From contig JAPUEI010000042.1 in NCBI GenBank assembly GCA_027492675.1, positions 1-64,000 on the forward strand: a stretch of DNA of 64,000 nucleotides, read 5' to 3'. Positions 16,298-25,551 of the stretch are shown here, in pieces (position 1 is the first letter of the stretch; the number at the start of each line of letters is the position of its first letter). The notes under the pieces were generated by a model that was given only the letters and a program-made list of their open reading frames with translations, did no database searches and had not been told where the DNA came from. Made by a program: the position numbers and the translations under genes. Origin of the DNA: Propionibacteriaceae bacterium. GTDB lineage: Bacteria > Actinomycetota > Actinomycetes > Propionibacteriales > Propionibacteriaceae.

Positions 16298-16824
16298 CCA
16301 GCTCGTAGAGGGCTTCTCGTGATCGAGCGACCCTAGGTCTCTTGCGTCTGTTTGAACTCGATGACCAACGGGTTGGCGGACCGCGCCTCTCGCCGCGAGC
16401 CGCCACTCGGAGAGACGCCGTACGCGCGAGCGGGCGCAGGAGCGAGTCGCACGCAGTTCGCGCGTGAGCACGACGTCGATGTTCTAGGCGATCAGCCCCG
16501 ATGCCGACAGCTCTGGCCGTGGCCGGCGATCTCAGCGCCGAGGACTCGCGCACGAACTCGGTTTCCCTGTAGGAGCGGGGAACCATCGACGCCTGCGGGA
16601 TGCGGATCTCGCGAATGTCCGATCGACTCATTAGTAGGTCACGTCCACCCAATGCAGCAACTATGCCACTCGATATTTTCTCGAGGCCGTACGGCACACG
16701 GCGGCGGTCCGACGAGGGGTTGGGTATTTCGATGGGTATATCGCGGCCGCTGGCTCTCTTCGCGGTGTCGAGGGGGGTTTACTGAGCGGGGGATTCCGCC
16801 GGTTTCCCTTCGTGAGGCCAGCAT
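16298..16824. other. Non-coding spacer
   Basis: No gene is supported on either strand; open frames here lack ribosome sites and recognisable sequence. The last 250 bases are less GC-rich than the rest and lead into the large surface-protein gene, so they probably carry its promoter, but no clear -35/-10 pair could be chosen. A small palindrome GGTCAGCTGACC overlaps the preceding stop codon. Confidence 0.4.
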
Positions 16825-19800
16825 GTGAGGAACGTGATGAGGGGAAGATCCAGATCTGTGGGGGTGTCGAAGCGGAGAGCTCCGCGACCCAGGACCCGGG
16901 CGGGGGTTTCGCTGCTGATGAGTCTGGGATTGCTTGCGGGGTCGCTCGTCGTCGGGGTTGCAGCGCCTATCGCACAGGCCGTGGCGGGGAACCCTGGAGT
17001 GCCGGGTACGCCGACACCGATCTACGTGGAGGATTTCGAGAACGCTCCCGGGCAGAACTTGGGAGTCCGTGATTACGTCTCCGCTAGCGGCGAATCCTAC
17101 TCTGCCTCAGACTTCTGGTCGAGTCGTTCTGAATGCAACGGCTTCGTGACGAGCATGGCAACGCCGACGAACAGCACTGATTGCACTGTTTATGACTTTG
17201 GCAGCGAAGCGCGTCGGCTGTCATTCCAGAACACGGTGAGGCAGATGGTGAGCGCGCTTGCCGTCCTCAACGGGCAGGATCCGACGACCAACTCAGGCCT
17301 TGCCGAGCTCGCCAACTCCAAGGCGCCCAGCGGTGAGACGCTCTTCCAGACCGCTGGTCGGGTGCCGCTCAGCGCTGCCAATCGATTCGTGGCCTTCTCT
17401 GTGAATGCCGCAGCGACAACGTGTGGGCGTGCGCAGGCCAACCTCGCGTTCTTCGCAGTCGATGACAGCGGGCAGGAGATTCCTCTGACCACGTCGCCGT
17501 TGAACCCGTGCACGCAGGGACGGGTGTTGGCTCCCAACACGACGATCAACACCGGTCCGGTCTATGGCGGCTCCCTGTACTCCCAGGGGTCGATTCTCCT
17601 GAAGGGCTCGTCGCTGGGTTTGATCCTGCGGAATTCGACGGCTTCGACCGACGGCAACGGAAATGACTTTGCGATCGATGACATCAAGATCCTTGATGTG
17701 ACGCCGCAGCTCGACAAGTCATTCAGCCCGGCATCGGTTCCTGTTGGTGGCGTGTCCACGCTTACGCTGACGGTGACCAACACTTCAGACCTTGCTGAGA
17801 AGCGAGGATGGCAGTTCACAGATACTCTCCCAGAAGGTCTGGTAGTCGCGGCCACGCCAAACCTTGGCGGAACGTGCCACGCGGATACCTCTGCCCAGGC
17901 AGGAACGTCGGTGATCGACGTGACGAACGGCGTTCTTGCTGCGAAGGAAACGTCCTGCACGATCACTGTTGATGTGACTAGTAGCAGTCCTCGGGGTGGG
18001 AATACCTCCACCATTGGTTACCAGAACTGTGCGGCAAACATCTCGAACCAAGTAGGTATCAACAATCCCAATTGCGCCACGGTGAACTTCTTCTCTGAGC
18101 CCAAGCTCGAGATCGAGAAGACGTCCGATGCAGGGCAGAATGCTCGGGTGGGCCAGACGGTCACCTACGAGGTGCGACTCACGAACACCGGGTCCGCTGA
18201 CTTCACCAATGGGCTTCCCGCAGCTTTCTCGGACGACCTCTCGCAGGTGCTCGATGATGCGAACTGGAACGACGACGCTGCCGTGACGTTCTCGGCCGGC
18301 AGCATTGGGGTGCCGCCGACGCTCGCCGGCACCACCCTGAAGTGGTCGGGGCCGCTTCGCGAAAGCGAGACGGCAACCATCAGGTACTCCGTGACTCTCG
18401 CGGACACCGGGGACGGGACCGTGCTCAACACCGCGTGCGTACCGGAAGCCATCGCGGCGGGAGGTGGGAACTGCGCGTCGACGAGGACCCTCATTCCTCT
18501 TGTCAGCGTCACGAAGACCGTTGATCCGACATCTGGGTCGAGAGTCGAGGCCGGGCAGGTGCTCAGGTACACGCTGACTTTCGCCAACGTCGGTGCCGCG
18601 GATGGGGTCATCGCCTACACCGATCGCCTTTTCGACGTGCTTGACGACGGCGACGTCGCTGACGGACCGGTCGTCTCGGATGCGGCGGTGACGGCTGTGC
18701 GGGATGGTGACCACATCAACATCAACGGCCTGCTTACCCCTGGAAGTAGCGTGACGGTGGCCTACTCAGTAGTCGTGCGACCCGATGGGGAGCGCGGCAA
18801 CAATCTCGTCGCGAACGTGCTCGCAGATAGTCCTACTCCGAACCCCTCCTGCGGAGATGCGGGCGTCTACTGCACGGAGAACCCGATCGGCGAACTTGAG
18901 ACGTGGAAGACGGTCGATCCGGCATCCGGTACTTCCGTGCGTGCTGACGAGACCGCGACCTATACGCTCCACTTCGCGAACTCCGGAAAGGCCCCGATCT
19001 CGGTTGCTCGAGATGATGTTCTGAGCGGCGTGCTCGATGACGCCGACATCACTGAGAATCCGGTCGCCTCGTCGGAAGCGCTCTCTGTTTCGGTCATCGC
19101 TGACGGCCGCTTCGCTGTTGCGGGAGAGCTCGCCGCGGGTCAGACGGTGACCATCTCCTACACGGTCAAGGTCAGGGCGGACGGGAACAGGGGCGACGAT
19201 CAGCTCAGCAACTTCCTCGTACCGCAAGGCCAGGAGCCTCCAGCTACGTGCGATCCAGCATCGAGCGAACGCCCGAACTGCACCGTGAATCCCGTGTCAG
19301 ATGTCCTCGTTTCGAAGACCTCCGACCCTGAGTCCGGTGCCACCGTGAAGCCCGGGCAGGTCGTGAACTACACGCTCACCTTCACGAACCGGTCGAAGAA
19401 TGCCGAATCGGCCGCCGCACCGCTGGACTACACCGACCACATGCGTGACGTGCTCGATGACGCGCTACTGACGGGAGGGCCGTCGAGCTCGGGCGACCGG
19501 CTTCTCGCTCGTTTCAGTGGAGACGCCATCCGAATCACCGGACTGCTCGCCCCAGGCGAGACCGTCGTGGTGACCTATTCGGTGCAGGTCAAGTCGTACG
19601 GGGAGCAGGGAGATCACATCCTCGGGAATGTGGTCGCGATGACCGGCGACGCGCCGATCTGCGTTCCGGGATCGGGAATGTGCACCACGCACGACGTGCC
19701 GCCTCCAACGTCAGCCCTCGCGAGCACAGGTGCAAGCGCCCTACTGGGGCCCTGGACAGGCCTCGCCGGGTTGGGTCTGATCGTGACAGGCATGTTGCTG

Positions 19801-19857
19801 TTGCTGCGCCGAAAGCGCGTCCATCCTGATCGCGCTAGTGAGTCGTTGACTCAGTAG
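16825..19857 (+). CDS. LASTG-anchored surface protein with DUF11-like repeats
   Basis: A 1010-residue cell-surface protein. It has a long signal peptide (about 1-54), an N-terminal domain with several cysteines to about residue 290, then DUF11-type beta-sandwich domains. Four domains carry the motif V-L-D-D at residues 475, 605, 736 and 876, each about 130-140 residues apart and each followed by a conserved S/G-x-x-V-T-V/I-x-Y-S/T-V strand. The C-terminus is LASTG (965-969), a hydrophobic helix and RRKR, the signal for a class E sortase. The GTG start at 16825 is chosen from signal-peptide position. Codon use is visibly richer in A/T at third positions than neighbours, suggesting transfer. 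Probably an adhesin or stalk protein. Confidence 0.82.
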   Translation: MRNVMRGRSRSVGVSKRRAPRPRTRAGVSLLMSLGLLAGSLVVGVAAPIAQAVAGNPGVPGTPTPIYVEDFENAPGQNLGVRDYVSASGESYSASDFWSSRSECNGFVTSMATPTNSTDCTVYDFGSEARRLSFQNTVRQMVSALAVLNGQDPTTNSGLAELANSKAPSGETLFQTAGRVPLSAANRFVAFSVNAAATTCGRAQANLAFFAVDDSGQEIPLTTSPLNPCTQGRVLAPNTTINTGPVYGGSLYSQGSILLKGSSLGLILRNSTASTDGNGNDFAIDDIKILDVTPQLDKSFSPASVPVGGVSTLTLTVTNTSDLAEKRGWQFTDTLPEGLVVAATPNLGGTCHADTSAQAGTSVIDVTNGVLAAKETSCTITVDVTSSSPRGGNTSTIGYQNCAANISNQVGINNPNCATVNFFSEPKLEIEKTSDAGQNARVGQTVTYEVRLTNTGSADFTNGLPAAFSDDLSQVLDDANWNDDAAVTFSAGSIGVPPTLAGTTLKWSGPLRESETATIRYSVTLADTGDGTVLNTACVPEAIAAGGGNCASTRTLIPLVSVTKTVDPTSGSRVEAGQVLRYTLTFANVGAADGVIAYTDRLFDVLDDGDVADGPVVSDAAVTAVRDGDHININGLLTPGSSVTVAYSVVVRPDGERGNNLVANVLADSPTPNPSCGDAGVYCTENPIGELETWKTVDPASGTSVRADETATYTLHFANSGKAPISVARDDVLSGVLDDADITENPVASSEALSVSVIADGRFAVAGELAAGQTVTISYTVKVRADGNRGDDQLSNFLVPQGQEPPATCDPASSERPNCTVNPVSDVLVSKTSDPESGATVKPGQVVNYTLTFTNRSKNAESAAAPLDYTDHMRDVLDDALLTGGPSSSGDRLLARFSGDAIRITGLLAPGETVVVTYSVQVKSYGEQGDHILGNVVAMTGDAPICVPGSGMCTTHDVPPPTSALASTGASALLGPWTGLAGLGLIVTGMLLLLRRKRVHPDRASESLTQ

Positions 19858-19864
19858 CCGGGCT

Positions 19865-19899
19865 GGGTGACGCCCGCTGCCCCCTCGCGGGCGTCACCC
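19865..19899 (+). terminator. Terminator of the surface-protein gene
   Basis: GGGTGACGCCCGC (19865-19877) pairs perfectly over 13 bp with GCGGGCGTCACCC (19887-19899), starting 8 nt after the stop codon. Confidence 0.8.
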
Positions 19900-20174
19900 C
19901 CACCCGCTGCGTGCCTCTCACGTGGGTATCGATCGGGCAGGCTTCAGGCCACCCCAACGCCCGTCTGCTGCGGTGGGCTGGCGCCGTAGCATGTGATCCT
20001 TGGGATCTTGACCGCCGAGATCGGCAGGTGGTCTGCAGGAGGCGGCGCTGGCGCCGGCACGGGTGTGCTCGCCACAACGGTCGCGGCGTCGGCCGCCGAC
20101 CAGCCGGTCAGGGGTCGGCGATTCGTCTCTACTGTGAGCGTCACAGACGGTGGCGCGTAGATGGGGTGACAGGT
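19900..20174. other. Spacer before the LuxR-type gene
   Basis: Together with the terminator this makes a 317-bp gap. A 55-codon open frame (GTG 19993 to TAG 20160) has acceptable codons but no recognisable product and no good ribosome site. The longer frame reading into the LuxR gene is arginine-rich shadow sequence. I see no certain gene. Confidence 0.35.
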
Positions 20175-21743
20175 ATGGGATCGCGAAGAGCCGATCTTGC
20201 CGAGCAACTGTTCCGCGACAAGTGGTACGGGATCGACAAGCGCGATGGACAACAGATCATCGATGCCGCTCAGGACCTGAGCGATGAAGAGCTTCTGAAC
20301 CGTCCCGTTCTCGTCACGGCAGCGATCGTTGCCCTCCAGCTCCATGCGAATGCCGACTCCCGCGACCACGCGGTGGGCCTGGAACGATTCGCGAATCTGA
20401 TGATCCAGAGTCCCGAACGCGCGATGGGAGCGACGCTCACCGGGCAGCCACTGCGGCATTGGAGAATCATGGAGATGATCGCTCGAAGGTGGAGGCGGGA
20501 GTACGACGCCGCGCTCGCGTTGTCAGATCTTCTGGAGGAGCGCACTGCGACCACCTCTCTTCGTGAATCACTGTTCCCGGCACCCGTTGACGGTCTTTGG
20601 CCAGGTCATGTGACGCTGCAGCGCGGTGTCACCGAGGCGCTCGGTGGCAGAGTCAGCGCGGCAATGCGCAGCTTCACCCGCGCCTACGCAGAAGGTGGCG
20701 AGCCACCGTACGGGCACTTCGCCAAGGCGAACGCGGCCGCGAACGCCGCGATGCTCAGTGCGATTGAAGGAAACACGCAATCCGCTGAACTGTGGGCCGA
20801 GAGATCACGGACCCTTGGGCCCGTTCCCACGCAGATTCATCACCTCACCTTCGTCGGCCGCGACATCGCGGAAGCACAGATCGCGATGGACCGAGACGAG
20901 CTCGAGCACGCGGGAGAGATCCTGGCGAGAACGGCGGTGGCAGGGGAGACCATCGAGCTCTGGCCGTTCCTGCTCCACGTGACAGTCGCTCTCGACCTCG
21001 CCAACGACCGGGTGGTGCCCGCTTTCGAGCGGTTGAAGAGTGCCGGCTTCGAACGGAACCGGATCACCGCGATTGACCGAGTTGCGGATCATCTCGTGTT
21101 CCGTTCCTACTTGGATGTGCTCCTCGCGGCCGGTGAGGGCGGCATCGTGCTGCGTCTCGCAGATGACCTCGGCCATCCTCTGCGCGCACTCGTTCCCGTC
21201 GCCAGAACCCATCTACTTGCGGGCGACTACCCCCGCGCCTCGCGGGTCGCGGCGCATGCGCTGAGGCGGGCAGAGCTCTCGTTGCGCGACATGTGGGAAG
21301 CGACCTGGGTGCACGCTCTCGCAGAGATCGGGGCGGGCAACGTCGAGGCCGCGACGCGCCTGTACTCCTTGGTCCGTCAAGGTCAACCTGTGGGCCTGAC
21401 TGCGCTGGTCAACCGATCGCCTCGCGCGCTTGTCGAGCAGCTGTACGCCACGGTTGGCGAAGCACCGCCCGAGGGCACGAACCACGCTGGGCACATCAAT
21501 ATCTCGATGCCAAGCCTCACTCCCAGGGAGCGTCAGATCCTCCAGTTCATCGCTGAGGGGATCTCCCCCCGCGAGATCGCCCTTCTCGAAGTGACCTCGG
21601 AGCACACGGTGCGAACGCACATCAAGCACATCTACCGAAAGCTCGGCGCGACGACTCGCCGAGAGGCAGTCGTTGCGGCAGAACAGCTCGGACTTCTGCG
21701 CTGGTTCCATCTCGATGGTGACAACCACGCACTCACCACGTGA
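20175..21743 (+). CDS. LuxR-family transcriptional regulator
   Basis: A 522-residue regulator with a C-terminal LuxR helix-turn-helix at about 450-510, including LTPRERQILQFIAEG, EHTVRTHIKHIYRKLG and RREAVVAAEQLGLL. The first 440 residues are helical and repeat-like, resembling the TPR-type sensor part of large LuxR regulators, but no P-loop of the LAL/MalT ATPases is seen. The ATG at 20175 is chosen because residues encoded upstream are unlike the family. It follows the surface-protein gene after a terminator, so it has its own transcript; control of the neighbouring surface genes is a guess. Third-position A/T is also raised, as in the preceding gene. Confidence 0.8.
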   Translation: MGSRRADLAEQLFRDKWYGIDKRDGQQIIDAAQDLSDEELLNRPVLVTAAIVALQLHANADSRDHAVGLERFANLMIQSPERAMGATLTGQPLRHWRIMEMIARRWRREYDAALALSDLLEERTATTSLRESLFPAPVDGLWPGHVTLQRGVTEALGGRVSAAMRSFTRAYAEGGEPPYGHFAKANAAANAAMLSAIEGNTQSAELWAERSRTLGPVPTQIHHLTFVGRDIAEAQIAMDRDELEHAGEILARTAVAGETIELWPFLLHVTVALDLANDRVVPAFERLKSAGFERNRITAIDRVADHLVFRSYLDVLLAAGEGGIVLRLADDLGHPLRALVPVARTHLLAGDYPRASRVAAHALRRAELSLRDMWEATWVHALAEIGAGNVEAATRLYSLVRQGQPVGLTALVNRSPRALVEQLYATVGEAPPEGTNHAGHINISMPSLTPRERQILQFIAEGISPREIALLEVTSEHTVRTHIKHIYRKLGATTRREAVVAAEQLGLLRWFHLDGDNHALTT

Positions 21744-22146
21744 TCTGGCGTGGTCCCGTTCCACAGGACTGGCTACGGGTGACTCTTGTGGCCGCTGCCC
21801 GGCTCTCGATAAGAGGATGGGGGGACAGGGTGTCGACTGGTCGAGCGTGCGGACGTCGCGCTACAGCACGGCCCTTCGATCGTCCATCGGCCCTGCGGAA
21901 CGCCACCGAACGCCCTCTGTGGGGGTGTGCGGTCGAACTGGAGGCAGCGTGTCCTTGCGTGGTGGTACCCAGTTCGTCCCCAGCCTGGTAGCCTCATACA
22001 CGTTGTTGTTTGGAATTGCGTCTACTTGTCTGGTTGAACCGCCGGGACCGCCGGTGTGAGAAGTCCTTACGGGAAGCGTTCATTGCAGCTGCATCACTCG
22101 AGCCCCGCGACCGCGGGTGCTCCGCTTCCTACCAAGGAGACACATC
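21744..22146. other. Spacer and probable long leader of cspA
   Basis: No gene seen in the 403 bp. The final 100-150 bases probably form the untranslated leader of the cold-shock gene, as is usual for this family. A small stem CCCGC/GCGGG lies near 22105-22118 and AAGGAGA just before the start. I could not fix the promoter. Confidence 0.4.
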
Positions 22147-22353
22147 ATGGCTACTGGCACCGTCAAGTGGTTCAACGGCGACAAGGGCTTCGGCTTCATC
22201 GCTCCCGAGGATGGCTCGGCCGACGTGTTCGCCCACTTCTCGGCGATCAACGCGACCGGCTTCCGCTCCCTGAACGAGGGTGACCACGTCTCGTACGACG
22301 TCACCCAGGGCCCGAAGGGCCCGCAGGCGGCGAACATCACGGTCATCAACTGA
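22147..22353 (+). CDS. cspA: Cold-shock protein CspA family
   Basis: A 68-residue single cold-shock domain that binds single-stranded RNA and DNA and melts RNA structure. RNP1 is KGFGFI (13-18) and RNP2 is VFAHF (27-31). The opening [10 protein letters not shown] is the usual actinobacterial form. The ATG has AAGGAGA upstream, and a strong terminator follows. An earlier in-frame ATG at 22117 would place extra residues over the ribosome site and is rejected. Alone in its transcript; the leader length suggests post-transcriptional control. Confidence 0.95.
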   Translation: MATGTVKWFNGDKGFGFIAPEDGSADVFAHFSAINATGFRSLNEGDHVSYDVTQGPKGPQAANITVIN

Positions 22354-22368
22354 CCTCAGCCTTCACAG

Positions 22369-22396
22369 AAGGGCCCGGCTTCGGCCGGGCCCTTTT
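22369..22396 (+). terminator. Rho-independent terminator of cspA
   Basis: GGGCCCGGC (22371-22379), a TTCG tetraloop, and GCCGGGCCC (22384-22392) followed by TTTT. A classic intrinsic terminator, flanked by AA/TT that extend the stem. Confidence 0.92.
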
Positions 22397-22459
22397 GCTG
22401 TCCCCGTTGAGGTGTAGTCTCCGAGGACCTGGCCAGTTCTGACATTTCGAGGTGCGTCA

Positions 22460-23761
22460 ATGAGTGCCGCTACCGACGCGAAGCCTGCCCTGCGGCTCGC
22501 ATCCGTCCCTGCTCGTACATGGGTTGTCGTCGTGGTTCTCGGGCTCGTGGGGCAACTCGCGTGGACCGTCGAGAACATGTACCTCAACGTCTTCATCTAC
22601 GACACCATCACCACTGACCCCACCGTCATCGCGGTCACGGTCGCCGCCTCGGCCATCGCCGCGACGCTGGCCACTCTGCTCATCGGCGCTGCCTCCGACC
22701 GTGCCCGCACCCGACGGCCGTTCATCGCCCTCGGCTACATCGTGTGGGGCGTGCTCACCGGCCTGTTCGGCGTCATTCGGCCCGGCAGCGGCGCCGGATC
22801 GATCGCGGTGGCCGTGGCCACCATCATCATTCTCGACTGCGTCATGAGCTTCGTCGGGTCCGGCGCCAACGACGCCGCATTCAACGCCTGGGTCACGGAG
22901 TCCACGACGACCGAGAACCGCGGTCGCGTCGACGGGGTGCTCGCGATCATGCCGCTGATGGGCATGCTGATCGTGTTCGGCGCCCTCGACTGGCTCACCC
23001 AGAAGGGGGAGTGGGTCACCTTCTTCGGGGTGGTCGGCGGTCTCGTCGTCGTCGTGGGGGCCCTGTCGTGGTTCCTCGTCCGCGACCCCGCGACGATCTC
23101 GCCGGCGTCCGACAGCTACCTCGCCACCGTCATCCACGGGCTGCGCCCGAGCACGGTGCGACAGAACCCCCGCCTGTACGTCCTGCTCGCGGCGTGGGCG
23201 ATCGTCGGTACCAGCACGCAGGTGTTCATCCCGTACCTCATCATCTACGTCCAGCGGTACCTGAGGATCGACGGGTACGCGATCGTCCTGGCCTGCACGC
23301 TCACGCTGGCGTCCGTCATCAGCGTGCTCGGCGGCCGCGTCATCGATCGGGTCGGCAAGCAGCGAGCGGTCCTGCCGGCAGTCTTCGTCATGGTCGTCGG
23401 CCTCGTCGCAATGTTCTTCGCGCGCGGAATGATCCCCGTGATCATCGCAGGCACGGTCATGATGGGCGGCTTCATGCTCTCTGTCGCCGCGTTGAGCGCG
23501 AGCGTGCGCGACGCCACCCCGGACGACCGGGTCGGCATGGTTCAAGGGTTGCGCATGATCGCCGTCGTGCTCGTCCCCATGGTGCTCGGGCCGATGGTCG
23601 GGGCCCTGGTGATCGTGGGCGCCAACGAGACGTACGTCGATCTCGGCGTCACCAAGCAGGTGCCGACGCCGTGGATCTTCCTTGCGGCAGCCATCGTCGC
23701 CGTCTTCGCCGCCCTGCCTTGGGCGGCCCTTCGCCGGTTTCCCCCGGCCGAGCAGCAGTGA
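22460..23761 (+). CDS. MFS transporter, probably for a sugar or glycoside
   Basis: A 433-residue membrane protein with about twelve hydrophobic segments. The loop between segments 2 and 3 has SDRARTRRPF and the equivalent loop in the second half has DRVGKQRAVL, both typical of the major facilitator superfamily. Its stop overlaps the ATG of the GH2 glycosidase gene as TGATG, so the two are coupled; a shared sugar substrate (uptake followed by hydrolysis) is the natural reading. The specific cargo is not determinable. Confidence 0.85.
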   Translation: MSAATDAKPALRLASVPARTWVVVVVLGLVGQLAWTVENMYLNVFIYDTITTDPTVIAVTVAASAIAATLATLLIGAASDRARTRRPFIALGYIVWGVLTGLFGVIRPGSGAGSIAVAVATIIILDCVMSFVGSGANDAAFNAWVTESTTTENRGRVDGVLAIMPLMGMLIVFGALDWLTQKGEWVTFFGVVGGLVVVVGALSWFLVRDPATISPASDSYLATVIHGLRPSTVRQNPRLYVLLAAWAIVGTSTQVFIPYLIIYVQRYLRIDGYAIVLACTLTLASVISVLGGRVIDRVGKQRAVLPAVFVMVVGLVAMFFARGMIPVIIAGTVMMGGFMLSVAALSASVRDATPDDRVGMVQGLRMIAVVLVPMVLGPMVGALVIVGANETYVDLGVTKQVPTPWIFLAAAIVAVFAALPWAALRRFPPAEQQ

Positions 23762-25551
23762 TGCTGACGCCGTGGGGTGAAGGGCTCGACCGTGAGCACC
23801 CACTGCCCGAGTACCCGCGACCCCAGCTCGTCCGTGACTCCTGGCTGAACCTCAACGGCGTCTGGCGGTACGCGATCGCGCCGGGCGCCGACGCGGACCC
23901 GCTCGCGGTCTCCGACCCGACCCGCCCACCGGCCACCACCGACGGCGAGATCGTCGTGCCGTTCTCCCCGGAGATGCCCTTGTCAGGGGTCAACCGGTCA
24001 CTGCGGCCCGACGAGACGTTGTGGTACGTACGGGAGGTCGAGCTCGACCCGCCGGCACCCGGCGAACGCGTGCTGCTGCACGCGGGAGCGGTCGACCAGA
24101 CCTGCCGCGTCGCGGTCGACGGCACCGACGTCGGGGGACACGTCGGCGGCTATCTGCCGTTCACGCTCGACATCACCGACGCGCTCAGCCCCTCCCGTAC
24201 ACACAGCCTCGTCCTCGCCGTCCGCGACGTCACGGACTCGAGCTGGATGTCGCGCGGCAAGCAGTCCAGCAAGCGGGGTGGCATCTGGTACACGCCGCAG
24301 TCGGGGATCTGGCAGACGATCTGGCTCGAGGTGGTGCCGCAGATCGCGGTCGACCGGCTCGACCTGACACCCGATCTGGCGGCGGGCACGGTCGAGGTCG
24401 TCGTCCACAGCGCGCGAGCTTCCCACGATGCCGCCGCCCGTGTCGTCGTCTCCGCAGCCGGCTCACCCGTCGCGACGGCTGACGTGCCCGTCGGGACCCC
24501 CACGGCGATCACCCTGCCGACCCCGGTCCGCACCTGGTCGCCCGAGGACCCGTTCCTGTACGACGTGGATGTCACCCTGGAGACCGACCACGTCACCTCG
24601 TACGTCGGCATGCGCTCCTTCGGCCTGGGCCACGACGCGCAGGGGAACCCGCGGCTGCTGCTCAACGGCGCGCCGTACCTGCCGGTCGGCCTGCTCGACC
24701 AGGGGTACTGGCCGGACGGCGGCTACACGCCCCCCTCGGACGAGGCGCTGCGCTACGACGTCCAGCTCGCCAAGGACCTCGGCTTCACCATGCTGCGCAA
24801 GCACATCAAGGTCGAGCCCATGCGGTGGTACCACCACTGCGACACCCTAGGCATGCTCGTCTGGCAGGACGCGGTGAGCGGCGGCACCTCATACAACCGT
24901 CTGGTCACCGACGTCCCCGCCATCAAGGGACCACACCTGTCCGACAGCCATCGACGGCTCTTCGCGCGGAGCTCAGACGAAGGACGCGAGCAGTACGAGA
25001 CCGAGCTGCGCGCCATGATCGATCATCTGCGGAGCGTGCCGTCGCTGTCGCTGTGGGTGCCGTTCAACGAGGGCTGGGGCCAGTTCGACGCCGCCCGGAT
25101 CGCGCGCGAGGTCGTCGACCTCGATCCGACGCGACCGGTGGACCACGCCAGCGGGTGGCACGATCAGGGAGCGGGGGACCTGCGCAGCCTGCACATCTAC
25201 TTCCGACCCGTCCGCGTGCCGCGCCGCCGCGACGACAGGGTGCTGGCGCTGACGGAGTACGGGGGGTACAGCTGGACCGTCGACGGCCACACCTGGGGTG
25301 AGAAGCCGTTCGGATACAGGCGGTTCCGCACCCGCGAGCAGCTTCTGGACGCCATACTGCGACTGCACGATGACGAGATCGTCCCGGCGGTTCACCAGGG
25401 GCTGGCCGCCACGGTCTACACCCAGCTGTCCGACGTGGAGGACGAGGTCAACGGGCTGGTGACCTACGACCGACGCATCGTCAAGGTCGACCGAGAGGCT
25501 GTACGAGCGATGAACGACCGCATTCGGGCGGCCGCGGGAGGACGAGCATGA
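23761..25551 (+). CDS. Glycoside hydrolase family 2 protein
   Basis: A 596-residue GH2 enzyme (the family of beta-galactosidase, beta-glucuronidase and beta-mannosidase). Domain order: sugar-binding jelly roll (about 20-190), immunoglobulin-like sandwich (about 195-290), TIM barrel (about 290-590). Glu437 in PFNEGWGQ is the likely acid/base and Glu499 in LTEYGGYS the nucleophile. It has no signal peptide, so it acts on imported sugar. I start at the ATG overlapping the MFS stop; the open frame continues upstream for 1 kb but is arginine-rich shadow over the MFS gene. The last bases overlap the DUF2804 gene as ATGA. Exact glycoside specificity is unknown. Confidence 0.9.
   Translation: MLTPWGEGLDREHPLPEYPRPQLVRDSWLNLNGVWRYAIAPGADADPLAVSDPTRPPATTDGEIVVPFSPEMPLSGVNRSLRPDETLWYVREVELDPPAPGERVLLHAGAVDQTCRVAVDGTDVGGHVGGYLPFTLDITDALSPSRTHSLVLAVRDVTDSSWMSRGKQSSKRGGIWYTPQSGIWQTIWLEVVPQIAVDRLDLTPDLAAGTVEVVVHSARASHDAAARVVVSAAGSPVATADVPVGTPTAITLPTPVRTWSPEDPFLYDVDVTLETDHVTSYVGMRSFGLGHDAQGNPRLLLNGAPYLPVGLLDQGYWPDGGYTPPSDEALRYDVQLAKDLGFTMLRKHIKVEPMRWYHHCDTLGMLVWQDAVSGGTSYNRLVTDVPAIKGPHLSDSHRRLFARSSDEGREQYETELRAMIDHLRSVPSLSLWVPFNEGWGQFDAARIAREVVDLDPTRPVDHASGWHDQGAGDLRSLHIYFRPVRVPRRRDDRVLALTEYGGYSWTVDGHTWGEKPFGYRRFRTREQLLDAILRLHDDEIVPAVHQGLAATVYTQLSDVEDEVNGLVTYDRRIVKVDREAVRAMNDRIRAAAGGRA

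Noticed and set aside
16352-16828. Open frames on both strands of the spacer before the large surface gene
   Set aside because: Arginine-rich translations without motifs, codon bias or ribosome sites; overlapping in several frames as expected by chance.
19993-20160. 55-codon open frame upstream of the LuxR gene
   Set aside because: No ribosome site, no recognisable product, and the sequence fits a promoter spacer equally well.
22744-23760. 5' extension of the GH2 reading frame by about 1 kb
   Set aside because: The upstream part is arginine-rich shadow sequence over the MFS gene; the GH2 N-terminal domain starts right after the ATG at 23761 that overlaps the MFS stop.
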